Source: Lingula anatina
Lineage: Eukaryota; Brachiopoda; Lingulata; Lingulida; Lingulidae
Length of the DNA stretch: 64,000 bases
Reading direction: 5' to 3'
Assembly: GCF_001039355.2 (NCBI RefSeq)
Contig: NW_019775713.1
Location: 763,856 to 827,855 of the forward strand
Notes under the pieces: model-generated
The model's input: the letters and a program-made list of their open reading frames with translations, nothing else
Told to the model about the DNA's origin: nothing
Database searches by the model: none
Program-made: the position numbers and the translations under genes
Part shown: positions 13,342-25,200 of the stretch, one piece after another
How the letters are laid out: the number at the start of each line of letters is the position of its first letter
Numbering within the stretch: the stretch's first letter is position 1

Positions 13342-13349
13342 TATATAAA
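13342..13349 (+). promoter_or_regulatory. TATA box of hydrolase gene A
   Basis: TATATAAA is followed about 30 bases downstream by a short presumed non-coding exon ending at 13386 (CTGAAG|GTAAGC). It is spliced to an acceptor at 13586-13587, 15 bases before the ATG. The same layout of TATA box, tiny 5' exon and intron up to the start codon occurs in genes B and B'. Confidence 0.6.
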
Positions 13350-13602
13350 GTTTGCAGACGTTTGCGGCTTCTCAGTTACTCTGAAGGTAAGCAAATTTAA
13401 ATCAATGATATCGTTTTGCTTTAGTGATCCACAGAAATAGCTTTATTTAAACTTTTTTATTCTAAAGGCACATTTCTGTAAAATCTAATAATTTATTCCA
13501 TATTGTTCTGATTATAATATGATTCCATACTGGGGACTTTTTTTCAATAAGTTTTTCCTTTTTTATTTTTTAATTTTTGGAGTTTAGGAACCATTGTGCA
13601 GT

Positions 13603-14486
13603 ATGGGGCCTAGTTTGGCACTTTCCTTGCTTCTCCTTTGCCTAAGCATTGCCGTGGTAACCGGGGTGTCGCCCAAGAAAGGTTTGTCATTTGGAGCCGC
13701 AAAATGTTCGGATTTTCCCGCAGTGACTGGGAAGATCTCTTGGTGGTGAGTATAGATATATCTATACATGCGACCTGCAATTCTCGTCCGAATTTCATAC
13801 ATGTAAAACGGTCAGTTTTAAATAGCATTTTCCATGACTGGGATTCGCATAAACGATCAGTTTTTTTTTTATAAAAAGGCGGACCGCATCTAGTTGTTTG
13901 CCTTTATGAATGCACTTCGACATCAGTGTGGATAAAGAATACGTGTTTTGGACTATTATCCTTATTAGCCTGCCAAATATATGCCATCAAAGTAACTGAA
14001 TCAAAACTGCTGTGAGCTGGAAGCCGTAATGTGAAACAGAATTGATTGAAATTTCACTGAATTATAACGAACACATTCAGTGTTATTATATTCTTAAATC
14101 TGGCACTTTTACTACCCCACCTCAACCAGCCCACCCCACGTAAGGCATAACGGTGAAGTGGGAGAGGTTAGTCATAGACTGGTTTCCCATACCTAGGTCA
14201 AACTAACAGGATCGATCCATCTACAAGGAGTTCCTCGCTAAATTGCTTTCAGCTTAAGCGGCTTAGAGGTCTGACGCGCCTACTGAAGCTGCTAAACGAT
14301 AATTAATTACCCCAAGCAGGTTCGATATGGATGACAGACATCTAAGCCGCTTAAATTGATTGCAATTTAGTGAAAATCCCCTCAGAGATAGATAGATCCA
14401 CAGTTAGTACGATAGGGTCTGGAAATGGTCCCATACTGCAGACATGCACAATTAAAAAGAAAAGTTTAGCCTCACGCAGCGTGTTT

Positions 14487-14543
<57 letters not shown>

Positions 14544-15945
14544 TTTATTTGCACATAAAAGTGGGATGGTACATATTTGATTATAGTAAAATAGTAATTG
14601 TAAGAAAAACATATCAAATATTAAAACATTTTCTAAAATACATTTAAAAGACATTTAAAATACATTTTCATTTTCAAGAACAGCGTTAAAAGTGAATCTT
14701 TGGGTGTATTTGGTTAAATCATAAAATCAGTGACAAGTTCACAATGCTCAGGGTATAAAAGTCCTTGAGGCTCTCACTGTTCACAGTTTTGGCACTTGAA
14801 AAAACTGGGCACTCTGTATCTTATAAAACTGTCCATTCCGTGTTGGTAAAAGGTGGTGGATTTTGTGGTCACTATTGTACATTTTTGAAGCAATCTTTTA
14901 CACAACTCGTCGCGTATTCTACAGGTATGATTGGAAAGCCACCGGCAAGAACCAGTGCCACCCGAACATTGAGTACGTGCCAATGATCTGGGGCCTTGGG
15001 TCCATGAACTCCATTACATCAATTCACGGAGAGAAGTACTTGTTAGGTAAGATTTTTTCGTATAGTTTTCATTGATATTATTTTGGTGGATTACATATGC
15101 ACATAATATTCTTGAGAAGAATGTGCTAAAAATTCCATAATGACCTTACATTCTTATCATAGATCTGTTTATCATATCGTGCAAGTAAACTCAGGTGATT
15201 CATTTATTTATCCAATTACTCATTCGAATATTCTATGAGGTGTCCACTTATTCATCAGAACATGGCGCCACGGGTCAGGGGTCAACAGCGTCGTGTAAAG
15301 GCAGCGTGAGAATGACAGATTTGTTTCGATAGTCATTTCCTATTAGATTTTAATTTATTACTTAGTAATGTTTATTATCGGTCTTATTTATTTGTTATGT
15401 TTACTCCTTCAGGCTTCAACGAGCCAAACTTTCACGCCCAGTCTAACATCATGCCGGAGACTGCCGCTGAAAAATGGATGGAGATCCAGAAGCAAGTGCC
15501 CTCTAGCGTCAAACTGGTCAGCCCGGCTGCTGCCCCCTGTAATCCCAAGACGGGCCAATGCAGCATGCAGTACAACGAGTGGTTCTCCCGGTTCTTTGCT
15601 AAGTGCAAACAGCTCGGCTGCCGCATAGATTACGTGGCCACCCATTCCTACACCTGCAACGCCAATTCCCTCATGGGCTTCTTGACCGCCGTGCACAACC
15701 AGGTGAAGAAGCCAATATGGTTGACAGAATTCGCCTGTCCCAACACAAACAATAATGTCGCTCCGATTATGTCCTTCATGCGCGCAGCGGTGCCCATGCT
15801 TGAGAAGTCGTCCTTCATCTTCCGATATGCCTGGTTCGAGAGCCGACTTTCGCACGCCCAAGGTCATTTCCTTGGCACGTCCACTAGCATCCTTGACAAT
15901 AGCGGAAAGCTTACCCATCTTGGTCAACTTTATCTGAGCTTGTAA
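13603..15945 (+). CDS. secreted GH128 (Asl1-like) glycoside hydrolase, copy A
   Basis: Exons 13603-13745, 14925-15046 and 15413-15945 give 265 residues; donors and acceptors are canonical and phases match. Residues 1 to about 21 are a hydrophobic signal peptide ending near VVTG. The mature protein follows the GH128 order: KKGLSFG, ISWWYDW, EYVPMIWG, LLGFNEPN (E92, expected acid/base), SPAAAPC, FxxxC...CRIDYVATHSY, WLTEFACP (E194, expected nucleophile) and FRYAWF. Known GH128 enzymes are clan GH-A endo-beta-1,3-glucanases, so extracellular glucan cleavage is the likely activity. The exons break just before YDW and at the GFNEP glycine. An AATAAA lies at 16018-16023. Type A is the most diverged of the three types and lacks the TTDD insertion of types B and C. 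Confidence 0.9.
14181..14430. mobile_element. foldback MITE in intron 1 of gene A
   Basis: An imperfect inverted repeat: GATCGATCC...CTAAATTGC...CTTAAGCGGCTTAGA on the left answers TCTAAGCCGCTTAA...GCAATTTAG...GATAGATCCA on the right, around an AATTAATTACCCC centre. Related foldbacks occur at 20829-21040, 24667-24820 and 37352-37506. The sequence after the N at 28283 begins inside the right arm of the A' copy. Confidence 0.55.
14491..14542. repeat. (AAT)n microsatellite
   Basis: About 17 AAT units lie in intron 1 of gene A. The orthologous tract in copy A' (28447-28487) is shorter. Confidence 0.95.
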
Positions 15946-16248
15946 CTGACTGACAGTAGATTTAATTTGCTGGTTGTTGTCAAGTTTTGTTGACTCAGAT
16001 ATCCGTTTGACTAAAATAATAAATGTGCATCACTGTGACCATCAGTGGTTTTGTTTATTTATTCTTGGTTAACTGGATTTCTTGAAGTGGATGTGTTTAA
16101 TTGAAATATGCAAAGTTCTAAATTTTCTCAGTTTCTTTTGTTCACTTTCTATCTGCTGCTAAAATAGCAGCAGATATGGTTTATCCAAACCATCTCCAGA
16201 TCTCTATATATCTCGCTTGAATTTTACCTTTATTCGCAACACTTGTAT

Positions 16249-16421
16249 CAGGCCCGTAGCCAACAATTTCAGAGGGGGGGGGGGGTTCGTTTTCTGAAAA
16301 AGTGGACCTTTTACCATAAAATCCTCAAGTACATAGATCAAATTTTACCCAGAGTGGACCTTTTCCCAGCAAAAAGGGTGGTTCTTTCGAACCCCCCGAA
16401 CCCCCCCTGGCTACGGGCCTG
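16249..16421. mobile_element. 173 bp MITE with 14 bp terminal inverted repeats and 5 bp target duplication
   Basis: It starts CAGGCCCGTAGCCA and ends TGGCTACGGGCCTG, a perfect 14-base inverted repeat. Direct repeats TGTAT flank it at 16244-16248 and 16422-16426. The paralogous spacer after gene A' (around 30170-30182) has one TGTAT and no insert, giving the empty site. It has no coding capacity. A 5 bp duplication would fit some hAT-like groups, but the superfamily is uncertain. Confidence 0.9.
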
Positions 16422-16985
16422 TGTATTCGTATACTTGTACACTGTAGGGCTATATGGGGCAAAAAAGTCGATGTGAAATGGCACACGGACTGGGCAATTT
16501 CGAAAAACCAAAATGATTTGTACATAGAGATTTAATCTAAATAGTTTGAGACCCAATTCCTACTTTGAAGCATGAAAAACAGATATTGGTAACAAAATTA
16601 TCAGTAGATCCGGTTTTGTGCACTGCTAAAATTGTTCATTATGACACAAGACAATTTATTCATTGGACACCAAATATTAAAAAAAAATGAACTTGATTTT
16701 TGATGACCTTATCGTAACGAAATCGGTTTATCTTCTTCTGGAAACATTAGACTCCTTGTCCTTTGAGACCTTTGACCACTCACTGTTCAATAGGTTAGAT
16801 TCTAATCAGTTCAAGTTCGCTAATTAAACACAGATTAAAATTAACACAGGTTCATTTTAAACTACATAGGATACAGAGAGCGCCACGTGGCCCTCTGCCT
16901 TTGCAATACCCCGTTAGCAGTTTTAAAAAACGCTGTTCCAAGAACTACTGCCGGACCTTATACTGTAGTTCATTGGTGTGGGGGC

Positions 16986-16993
16986 TATAAAAA
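16986..16993 (+). promoter_or_regulatory. TATA box of hydrolase gene B
   Basis: TATAAAAA lies about 30 bases upstream of a presumed non-coding exon with donor AAAAAA|GTGAGT at 17043. It is conserved in the B' copy at 30735-30742, where the exon ends at 30797. Confidence 0.6.
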
Positions 16994-17880
16994 TAAATCC
17001 AGACCTGAGCTACAATAGACACCACCTAAAAGCCTTAAAAAAGTGAGTACTTATAATATAAACATACACGAGTACATGTGTAGATGTAATGTATATATTT
17101 TTAAAATTCAGTATTTAAATCGAGGGTCACAGGTAGTTCTCTTCTACTTCTCAAACCACAGGGTTTAACGAGTTTAAGGAGCGAAAACGAGCAATCTGGC
17201 CTCATGAACTACAAGTTCACGTGTAAATGTTTTAAAATTCATCTAGCGAAGCATAGAAAATTAATTTACCCCCCCCCCCCCCCACACCAACATCAACTGT
17301 TGGAACCTTTGTAACCGTTTTCCGTTCGTGCCGCCAACTTATAGACCAAATTTCGCCCACATTTCAGACAATTATATTGCGCAATTTCGCAATATTCAGA
17401 AAATGGACAAGTGATACCGGGGTACGCCAGAAACTGATAAGGATTGGCCCTGTAAAACCTCAAATAATGGCAATCGGTTCAGGGTCTATTTCTACAGAAC
17501 CCACTTGCCTGGACGATGACCTTTCCAGCACGTGCAAGGATCAGTCCACCTGTCCACTGCCACGAGTATTATGTCCAGGGTTACATATGTAGATATATTA
17601 GGCACTGAACAAATGTGGTCTTCTCAATTTCGTCCAGGTTTAAGGTGTAGAAGTAGGTTTTGGTGATATTTTTCAAGTGGCACATATATTTCTGATTTTC
17701 TGAAGCAGAGGTCTTTAAATCTTTCCATTTTTTGCCAGTTACTTTTGATATGTAATATTTGTTAAGCCTAAATCAAACCATATTTTTTCGGTATCGAAAA
17801 TCCTGTTTGTCGTCGCAAAGGATGCATGCTTTCAGGTTTATTATTATTTTTTTCACCGCACTCTTCATTTATCTATAGAA

Positions 17881-20350
17881 ATGACAGAAAAGCTCGTGTG
17901 GTCGGTGCTATTCTTGGCCATCGCAGTTGCTGCAGTAACCGGTGTGTCTTACAAGAAGGGACTCGGTTTTGGATGGCAGGATCTCAAATGCAGGGATTTC
18001 ACTCCTTTTGTTGGGAAACTGGCATGGTGGTAAGTGGCTGTTTATAGACGGTATCTAACAAAAACATCAAGACGGTATCTTCCTAAAAAAAAACATCTAC
18101 ATGTAGTGATAAAAACGACTAGAACTTCAACAAAGGAATGGTCAATCCTGAATTCTCCATTGGGGGAAAATCAATTCTAGGAAGAAAATATAAATAGTGA
18201 CGAACCCGGATGTAATATTTCTTCCTTTAACATTTCCGTCGAATTCAGTCATTTCGTGCCTTCCCCCTGGTGATATCCACAGACAAGTACTGGTAGTTCC
18301 TCAGTCGGGCTGGTAAATTCTACATTGTAATTAAAATGAAGTTTGCAAATGGGCAGTTCCGGTTAAATATAATTTCAAATTTATACCGCACTGTTTTTCA
18401 ATCTTTTTCATAGTTGACAATTTTCCTTAAACTACAAGTTGAAATTGCCTGCTGACAAAAACAATATTGTTGCTGAAATAAAAGCTATGGCAAATGCTGA
18501 GCTCTGATAAAGTCGAATCAATCAGCCGCATGTTCAAACTAATGTAGTGATTCGTGAAATAGTAGACCCAGAAAAACCACTGTGACTCTTCTGCTTTTCG
18601 ATATTCTTTTCTCTCCCTTTGCCCCCCCCCTCCCCCCCCCCCCAAAAAAAAAAAATAGGAAGAAGAAGAATCAATAAATAGTTCAACAAGCTAAATGGGA
18701 TACAGCATATCCTCGTCAAGTATTTTATATTTTGCTTTTCTCCAATGCTCTTCTCCCTCCCCTTCCCTATCTCCCTTAATAAATAACACGTCACTGTCAT
18801 CTTGAGGTTAGTAGCCTAAGTTAAAAACTTATGGATGGATTTTGATGACATATTCAGAAGAGATCGGAAGTGGGCTAATTTGGAATCGATAGGATTTGGT
18901 TGATTTTTCATTCATCAATTAAATTACCAATAACGGGAATTGAGGTCCCTTGGCGGAGATCTACGCTCTCTAAATGCTTAATTTCTATCTAGTTATATAT
19001 CAGTATTATTACAATTTTCCTATATGTATTCATATTTAATCTAATGTTTTAATATTTCATTTAACTTTATTTAATTTAATCTAGGTATGATTGGCGAGTA
19101 AGCGGCAAAGACCAGTGCACTACAGACGACAGCTTGGAATACGTACCCATGTTCTGGGGCCTGGATCACGTGCCAATGATAACCAACATCAGAGGAAACA
19201 AATACTTGCTGGGTAAGACATGGCCTCCGCTATGTCAAATGAAGCATTTGTTATTAAGCCACAAAAAAGGGAAAAGGAAAGGGGCACAGTATAACTGTAT
19301 GACACAGATACTAAATTAATAATAATAGCAACTTAAAGGCAAAGAAAGGATGGTGGAGTCTAAAGGGAGTGCATAAATTGAAACAACCGTATGTTGGTTA
19401 ATAATCAGGGTGAGTAAGGCCATAGTCCTTTACTTCCCTTTTAAGAGGAGAAACATAACACCAAAATTTATTGGTCCGAGATCACCAAATTATCAATGAG
19501 CAACAATACGGTAAACTTGTGGTCTACGCTCTTTTTGTGCACGTGCATTTATGGCTATAAACTCAGTGATTTTCTGAGAAATGTAAAAAAGCTAGGATAA
19601 CAATAAATTTGCAGCACTTTGTACAGAAAGTCACATGCACTCAGCAGAAACAACGTGGGAGCCACGTGACTATCACTTTGTTACGACATCACGTCAAGGA
19701 GTTATAACAGATAACTCCTTGATCACGTGAGCCCCACGTACCGGTAATGTGTTTACCAATTTGTCAATTTGATAAAAATAAATATTTCAAACTTTCATAA
19801 TTGTTCCCCAGGGTTTAACGAGCCGAACTTCAGAGTCCAAGCCAACATCAGCCCGGAGTTGGCAGCAGAGAAATGGGTTCAACTTCAGAAGAACGTCCCC
19901 GCCAATGTCAAGATGGTCAGCCCTGCCGCCGCGCCCTGCGACACCAACGACAAAAATACGTGCAATATGCAATTCTCAACATGGTTCACGAGATTCTTTG
20001 CCCGCTGCAACCAACTGGGCGGCTGCCGCATCGATTACGTCGCCACCCATCACTATACCTGCAACGCTTACGACCTCTTGGGCTATCTTGGCGCCGTCTA
20101 TAATCAGGTGAAAAAACCACTCTGGGTGACGGAATTCTCGTGCCCCTGGACGAGATATGACGCTACGCCAATCAAGAATTTCATGCGCGCGGCCATCCCC
20201 ATGCTGGAGAGGTCTTCGTTCATCTACAGGTACGCTTGGTTTGAGCACCGCCTTCCAAGCTGTCAGGGAAGCTTTCTATGCCCAACCATCAGTCTCATCG
20301 ACACCAATGGCCAATTGACCGAGTTGGGCCGCCTTTACCTTAGCCTGTAA
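17881..20350 (+). CDS. secreted GH128 (Asl1-like) glycoside hydrolase, copy B
   Basis: Exons 17881-18029, 19085-19212 and 19812-20350 give 271 residues. The start follows a UTR acceptor (CTATAG) by two bases. Residues 1 to about 21 form a signal peptide (hydrophobic core VLFLAIAVAAV). Conserved blocks are KKGLGFGW (25-32), LAWWYDW (47-53), EYVPMFWG (68-75), LLGFNEPN (91-98, E96), SPAAAPC (129-135), CRIDYVATHHY (164-174), LWVTEFSCP (196-204, E200) and YRYAWF (231-236). It differs from B' at one residue, R226 for K. Intron 1 contains a poly-C/poly-A tract near 18624-18656. Intron 2 holds a 27 bp palindromic insertion at 19695-19721. The canonical AATAAA found after B' is deleted here; ATTAAA at 20409-20414 may substitute. 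Confidence 0.92.
19688..19728. repeat. 27 bp palindromic insertion with 7 bp direct repeats
   Basis: ATCACGT at 19688-19694 and again at 19722-19728 flank an insert whose arms CAAGGAGTTAT and ATAACTCCTTG pair perfectly around AACAG. The three other copies of this intron with a comparable segment (near 25100, 33420 and 37790) have ATCACGT once and no insert. Confidence 0.85.
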
Positions 20351-21667
20351 AATGAAAGGGTTTTGGAAATCAGAGAGATATTTTTGAGAAAATGAAAGTA
20401 GTACAGCAATTAAAAGTACTGTAGTTTTCTTTACTGTTAATTTAGAACTTTTGTTTCGGGAACTTTCGTTTTAGTGACACTACATGTATGTAAAATCAAA
20501 AATGGGATTGCTATGTATGGGGTCATTCTGTATATCTAATGTTCCAGAAAAAGTTTGAATTTCTTGTTATGATGAAAATATAATGTGAACGTAGATGATC
20601 AATAGCATTGTGTTGGATGCACTAGATATTCAATCTATTCCTTTAAACTTTTATGCACCAAACTTACCCTCTATCGCTTCAAAGCATGCCAAATTGCTGC
20701 ACCAGCAATGATTGTTTCAGTGCGCACTTCTCCGATTGTGTTCATCTGCATCATCGCTAACGCATGTTCAACGCGTAGCTGCTGTGTAATTGTGACTTGC
20801 ATTGATCGGTCGGTCTTAGGGTGCTTTCCCAGAGGTTAAGATCGATCTAAAGATTAAGTTTTAGATCGACCTAACTCCCTGCGGGTTCACGCTAAATTGC
20901 AGTCAGCCGAGTGGGCACCATAGTTAATTACCCCCTTACAGCTTTTTGTAGGCGGGACAGACGCTTAAGCCGGCCAAGCTGACAGTAATTTAGTGAGACT
21001 CCCCACAGGGATAGATCGATCTAAAAATCTATGGAAATGGGGTGTTACTTTTCCCTTCGTATGTGACCTTGTAGTTCTGAGTGAAATCCAGAGTTCATCA
21101 TAATAAGGGCACATCTGATATTTCTTTATATATATATGATCCGGTGACCTGTAGCGGATTGATGTACTGTACTGATAGCCCGAATGAAACTAAAATAGCA
21201 TAGCACTGTAGTGTAGACTGCGTGCAAAAAGAAGTTGTCCCAGCTTAAGATAAGTTTTATATATGTGTGCAAAAATAAAATGCGTTGTCAATCAAATTCC
21301 AAATTTAGGTCGATGAGTTTTCAACTAGATGTAAACAGCGTGGAAATAAAGGGGGGTCGGCGTTTGAGGTATTGAGATTTTCTTACAATCTTTACTATCA
21401 GTTTTGAGTAACTGTGCACTGTCCATTTATAAACGGTCAATTTTAAGTTACTATGTATCGTAAACAGCACATGTGATCGCGTTTAAAGGTACGTGTGTAC
21501 ATGTCACTGTTCTGTTACACTTGCAAATGACTGTTCATATAGTGTGTGAAATATGCGTGGGCTTACTCATTGAATGACGAAAAAAAAAATTAAAGCGACT
21601 AGGACGACCACGCTGCTACTAGTCGACGCGGTGGTGGTGTTCATAATGTTCATCACGCTTTTTCATG

Positions 21668-21698
<31 letters not shown>

Positions 21699-22297
21699 TC
21701 TTGGAACCTTTGGAACCGTTTTCCGTTCGTGCCGCCAACTTATAACTTCGCCTACATTTCAGACAATTATATTGCGCAATTTCGCAATATTCGGAAAATG
21801 GGCAAGTGATACGCCAGAAACTGATAAGGAATGGCTCTGCAAAACCTCAAATAATGGCAATCGATTCAGGTTCTATTTCTATAGACCCCACTTGCCTGGA
21901 CGATGACCTTTCCAGCACGTACATGTACAAGGATCAGCCCACCTGTCCAATGCCACGGGGATTATGTCTAGGGTTACATAAATGTATGTAGATATATTAG
22001 GCACTGAACAAATGTGCTCTTCTCAATTGCGACCAGTTTTAAGGTGTAGAAGTAGGTTTTAGTGATATATTATATATTTCTGATTTTCTGAAGGCATCGT
22101 TCTTTAAATCTTTCATTTTATGCCAGCTATTTTTGGATTTGTTTAATTAAATTATCAATTACCTTTTTCATACTGAAAATTCTACTATTTTTTTAAATCT
22201 TTTTCAGTTTCAAAAATCGTGTTTTTCTTGGCAAATGTTGCATGCTTTATGTTTTTTTTTTAATTTTTTTCACTGCATTATTCATTTATATGTAGAA
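20351..22297. other. B-C intergenic spacer
   Basis: It contains the gene B 3' flank, a foldback MITE and a (TTTA)n run at 21666-21700. From about 21709 there is a block paralogous to the gene B 5' UTR intron (GTTCGTGCCGCCAACTTATA and beyond). No TATA-plus-exon arrangement like that of gene B was found, so the gene C promoter is not located. Confidence 0.5.
20829..21040. mobile_element. foldback MITE in the B-C spacer
   Basis: The arms AGATCGATCTA...CACGCTAAATTGC and AATTTAGTGAGACTCC...TAGATCGATCTA face each other around TTAATTACCCCC. It belongs to the same family as the intronic foldbacks at 14181 and 24667. Confidence 0.55.
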
Positions 22298-25200
22298 ATG
22301 AGAAAGCTCGGGTGGACGCTGCTATTCTTGGCCATCGCCGTTGCTTCGGTAACCGGTGTGTCTTACAAGAAGGGACTCGGTTTTGGATGGCAGGATCTCA
22401 AATGCAGGGATTTCGCTCCTTTTGTTGGGAAACTAGCATGGTGGTAAGTGACTGTATATAAATAGGAAATAAATAATTTAGAGTATCTAACAGACACTGC
22501 TAGTAATAAAAACAACTAGTACTTCAACAAAGAAAATGACGGTCCAGAATTCTCCATTAGGGGACATTACTTCTAGGAAAGAAAATATAAATAGTGACGA
22601 ACCCGGATGTAAAAATTTCTGTTTCGAACATTTCAACTACCAATTAACTGACTTTCATGCCTGTTGCGCTGCTACATTATGTGATTTGCAGTGATTTAAT
22701 TGGGTAGTGTTCCTTTGGGCTAATCAAAGATTGGCTTAGGCAAAGCTTGGTTCTGTCAAAAAAGTATCCATATTTCGGCAACTACTGCATAGAAGAATTT
22801 GAAATTTTGCATGCAAGCGGTCAGTTTTGCAGTGCGTAAAATGAGCCAAGCAGTGCATTACAAATTTGTTAATCTAAGGCAGAATGGCGCGAAATAGACA
22901 GACATAACCAGACAGATCATAGCGCCAAACGGAACGGTCCCCACAGTTTTATAGAGTAATGCCCAGACTGATGTACCTACACAGAGGTAACCCCCAATGT
23001 ATCAAAATTTTACCTACAGGGTACAGGACCCACTGTCTTTCGGTATACGCTGCTGCAACTCAACAAAAAACACTTAGTCCGTTCAGAACGAGGGGTAAAT
23101 TGCCACTAAAATGCATTTTTCAAAGCCCTTAGTGAACACTAAACTGGTTTTAGCAGGTAAGAACACCAAATGACCTCCGAGGTACCCACTGTATACAGCA
23201 AAACATCGTCGTCTGTTTCTCTAATGAATTGGGGGCCGTGAACGATTCTGGGTAGAACACTGAAACTGCGTGGCTTTCTTTATTGAGGTCAGATTTCACC
23301 TGTACCGCCCAATTAGTCAAAACAGAGTTTACAGGTATCCAGAAGAGGCCTACGACGAAGCATATGCCGGGTCTAAAGTGACAAGGGTGATTGACAGCGT
23401 CAGTATTTGGAGTAGATTCCACATTGGTGCCAAAACACCAACGGTAGTCATCGACGAAAACCTGAACCAGATCAAATTAAGGAATAATCTCGGAACCACT
23501 TGACTATCATTTGATAGGGGGCACCTTGGGAACAATTCTAGGTTGCACGATGAGGTTGCAGGTTCACACAGAGCACTTTTAATAGCAGATAACTTACAGA
23601 ACCAAGGGAATGAGCAGCTACCCTGGTCATCAAAATCGCCACATTTGAACCACATAGACAATATTTCGGTAGACCATTACTCACCAATCAACTGCCTACA
23701 TGTCCTACAACAAAACTGGACCAGATTGGACAATTTTAGACCTATGTCTAGAATGCTATTCCAGATTGAACTCTAAAAACCTACCCCCAAGAAATGCCTT
23801 GCCGCTTGAGAGCGCTGGCAACAGCCACGAAGAGGCCAGGCGTAACAACGACCATTACTGTGACTAGCAACTGACATGAGGGTCTTTTGCGGAGCGTATT
23901 ACCCTTTTACAGACGATAATTTGGAAAATATGGAGATCTAAAATATCTCTTTTAATGGGAGTCGTATGACATAGAATAGGCAACGTGTTTTTGTTTGCTT
24001 CTCTGGCGAATTCCATTCATGAACTGATGTCACAATGACATCAAAGAGACAATTTCAAGTTATTAAAACACGATTTTAATCCTTATTTTCATTTATCAGT
24101 CAGCAAAATAGGAAAAAAACTGATAAAAAATTATTTCGAAAAAAATATTCCATATTAAATGTCAAGTCTGTATTTTGTTTTTCTCCAATGCTCTTTCCCC
24201 TCCCCTACCTCCCTTAATAAATAACACGCCATGGTCATCTTGAGGTTAGTAGCCTAAGTTAAAAACTTATGGATGGATTTTGATGACATTTTCAGAAGAG
24301 ATCGGAAGTGGGCTAACTTGGAATCGATAGGATTTGGTTGATTTTTCATTCATCAATTAAATTACCAATAATGGTAATTGAGGTCCCTTGGCGGAGGTCT
24401 ACGCTCTCTAAATGCTTAATTTCTATCTAGTTATATATCAATATTATTGCAATTTTCCTATATGTATTCATATTTAATCTTATATTTTAATATTTAATTT
24501 AACTTAATTTAATTTAATCTAGGTATGATTGGCGGGTAAGCGGCAAAGACCAGTGTACTACAGACGACAGCTTGGAATACGTACCCATGTTGTGGAACCT
24601 GGCTCACGTGCCAATGATAACTAACATCAGAGGAAACAAATACTTGCTGGGTAAGACATGGCCATGGGGAGTCTCACTAAATACTGTCAACTTAACAGGC
24701 TTAAATGTCTGTCATACCTACCAAATCAGCTAGGGGGTAAAGATAATTACCCCCTAACAGCTTTACCAGGCGTGACAGACATTTAAGTCGGTAAGCTTGA
24801 TAGCAATTTAGTGGACTCCCAGGGAGATAGATCGATCCAAATATCTGTGGTAATGGTCCCTAAGAGGAAAATCCTAACACCAAAACTTATTGGATTCACC
24901 ATATTATCAATGAGCAACAATACGTTGAACTTGTGGTCTACGCTCTTTTTGTGCACGTGTATTCATGTCTATTAACTATTAGAGATTTTCTGAGAAATGT
25001 AAAAAAGCTAGGATATAATGAATTTGCAGCACTTTGTACAGAAAGTCACATGCACTCAGCAGAAACAACGTGGGAGCTACGTGACTATCACTTTGTTACG
25101 ACATCACGTGAGCCCCACGTACCGGTAACGTGTTTACCAATTTGTCATTCCAGAATGTGTAACTATCAATAATAAGAACTGATCCGGTAAATGTACCGCA

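Larger units (their letters stand above)
15946..17880. other. A-B intergenic spacer and gene B 5' region
   Basis: This span holds the gene A 3' UTR with AATAAA at 16018, a hairpin at 16150-16174 and a MITE at 16249-16421. The gene B TATA box is at 16986, followed by a short non-coding exon ending at 17042. The 5' UTR intron has a C-run near 17271 and ends at an acceptor at 17878. No other gene is seen. Confidence 0.6.

Noticed and set aside
14491-14542. Regularly spaced short repeats as a possible CRISPR array
   Set aside because: This and the other dense repeats are simple microsatellites in a eukaryotic genome, without spacers or cas genes.
14370-14654. Frames with poly-Ile or poly-Tyr
   Set aside because: Produced by the (AAT)n tract.
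15409-15927. 172-codon antisense frame over exon 3 of gene A, and similar ones over the other copies (for example 33541-34002)
   Set aside because: Shadows of the GH128 exon, caused by its base composition; the sense frame has the family motifs and splice sites.
23350-23661. 103-codon minus-strand frame
   Set aside because: Antisense to the Tc1/mariner relic; the plus strand carries the transposase blocks.
24933-25172. 79-codon frame in intron 2 of gene C (also 37619-37858)
   Set aside because: Conserved only because the two introns are near-identical duplicates; no start context, splice logic or known domain.
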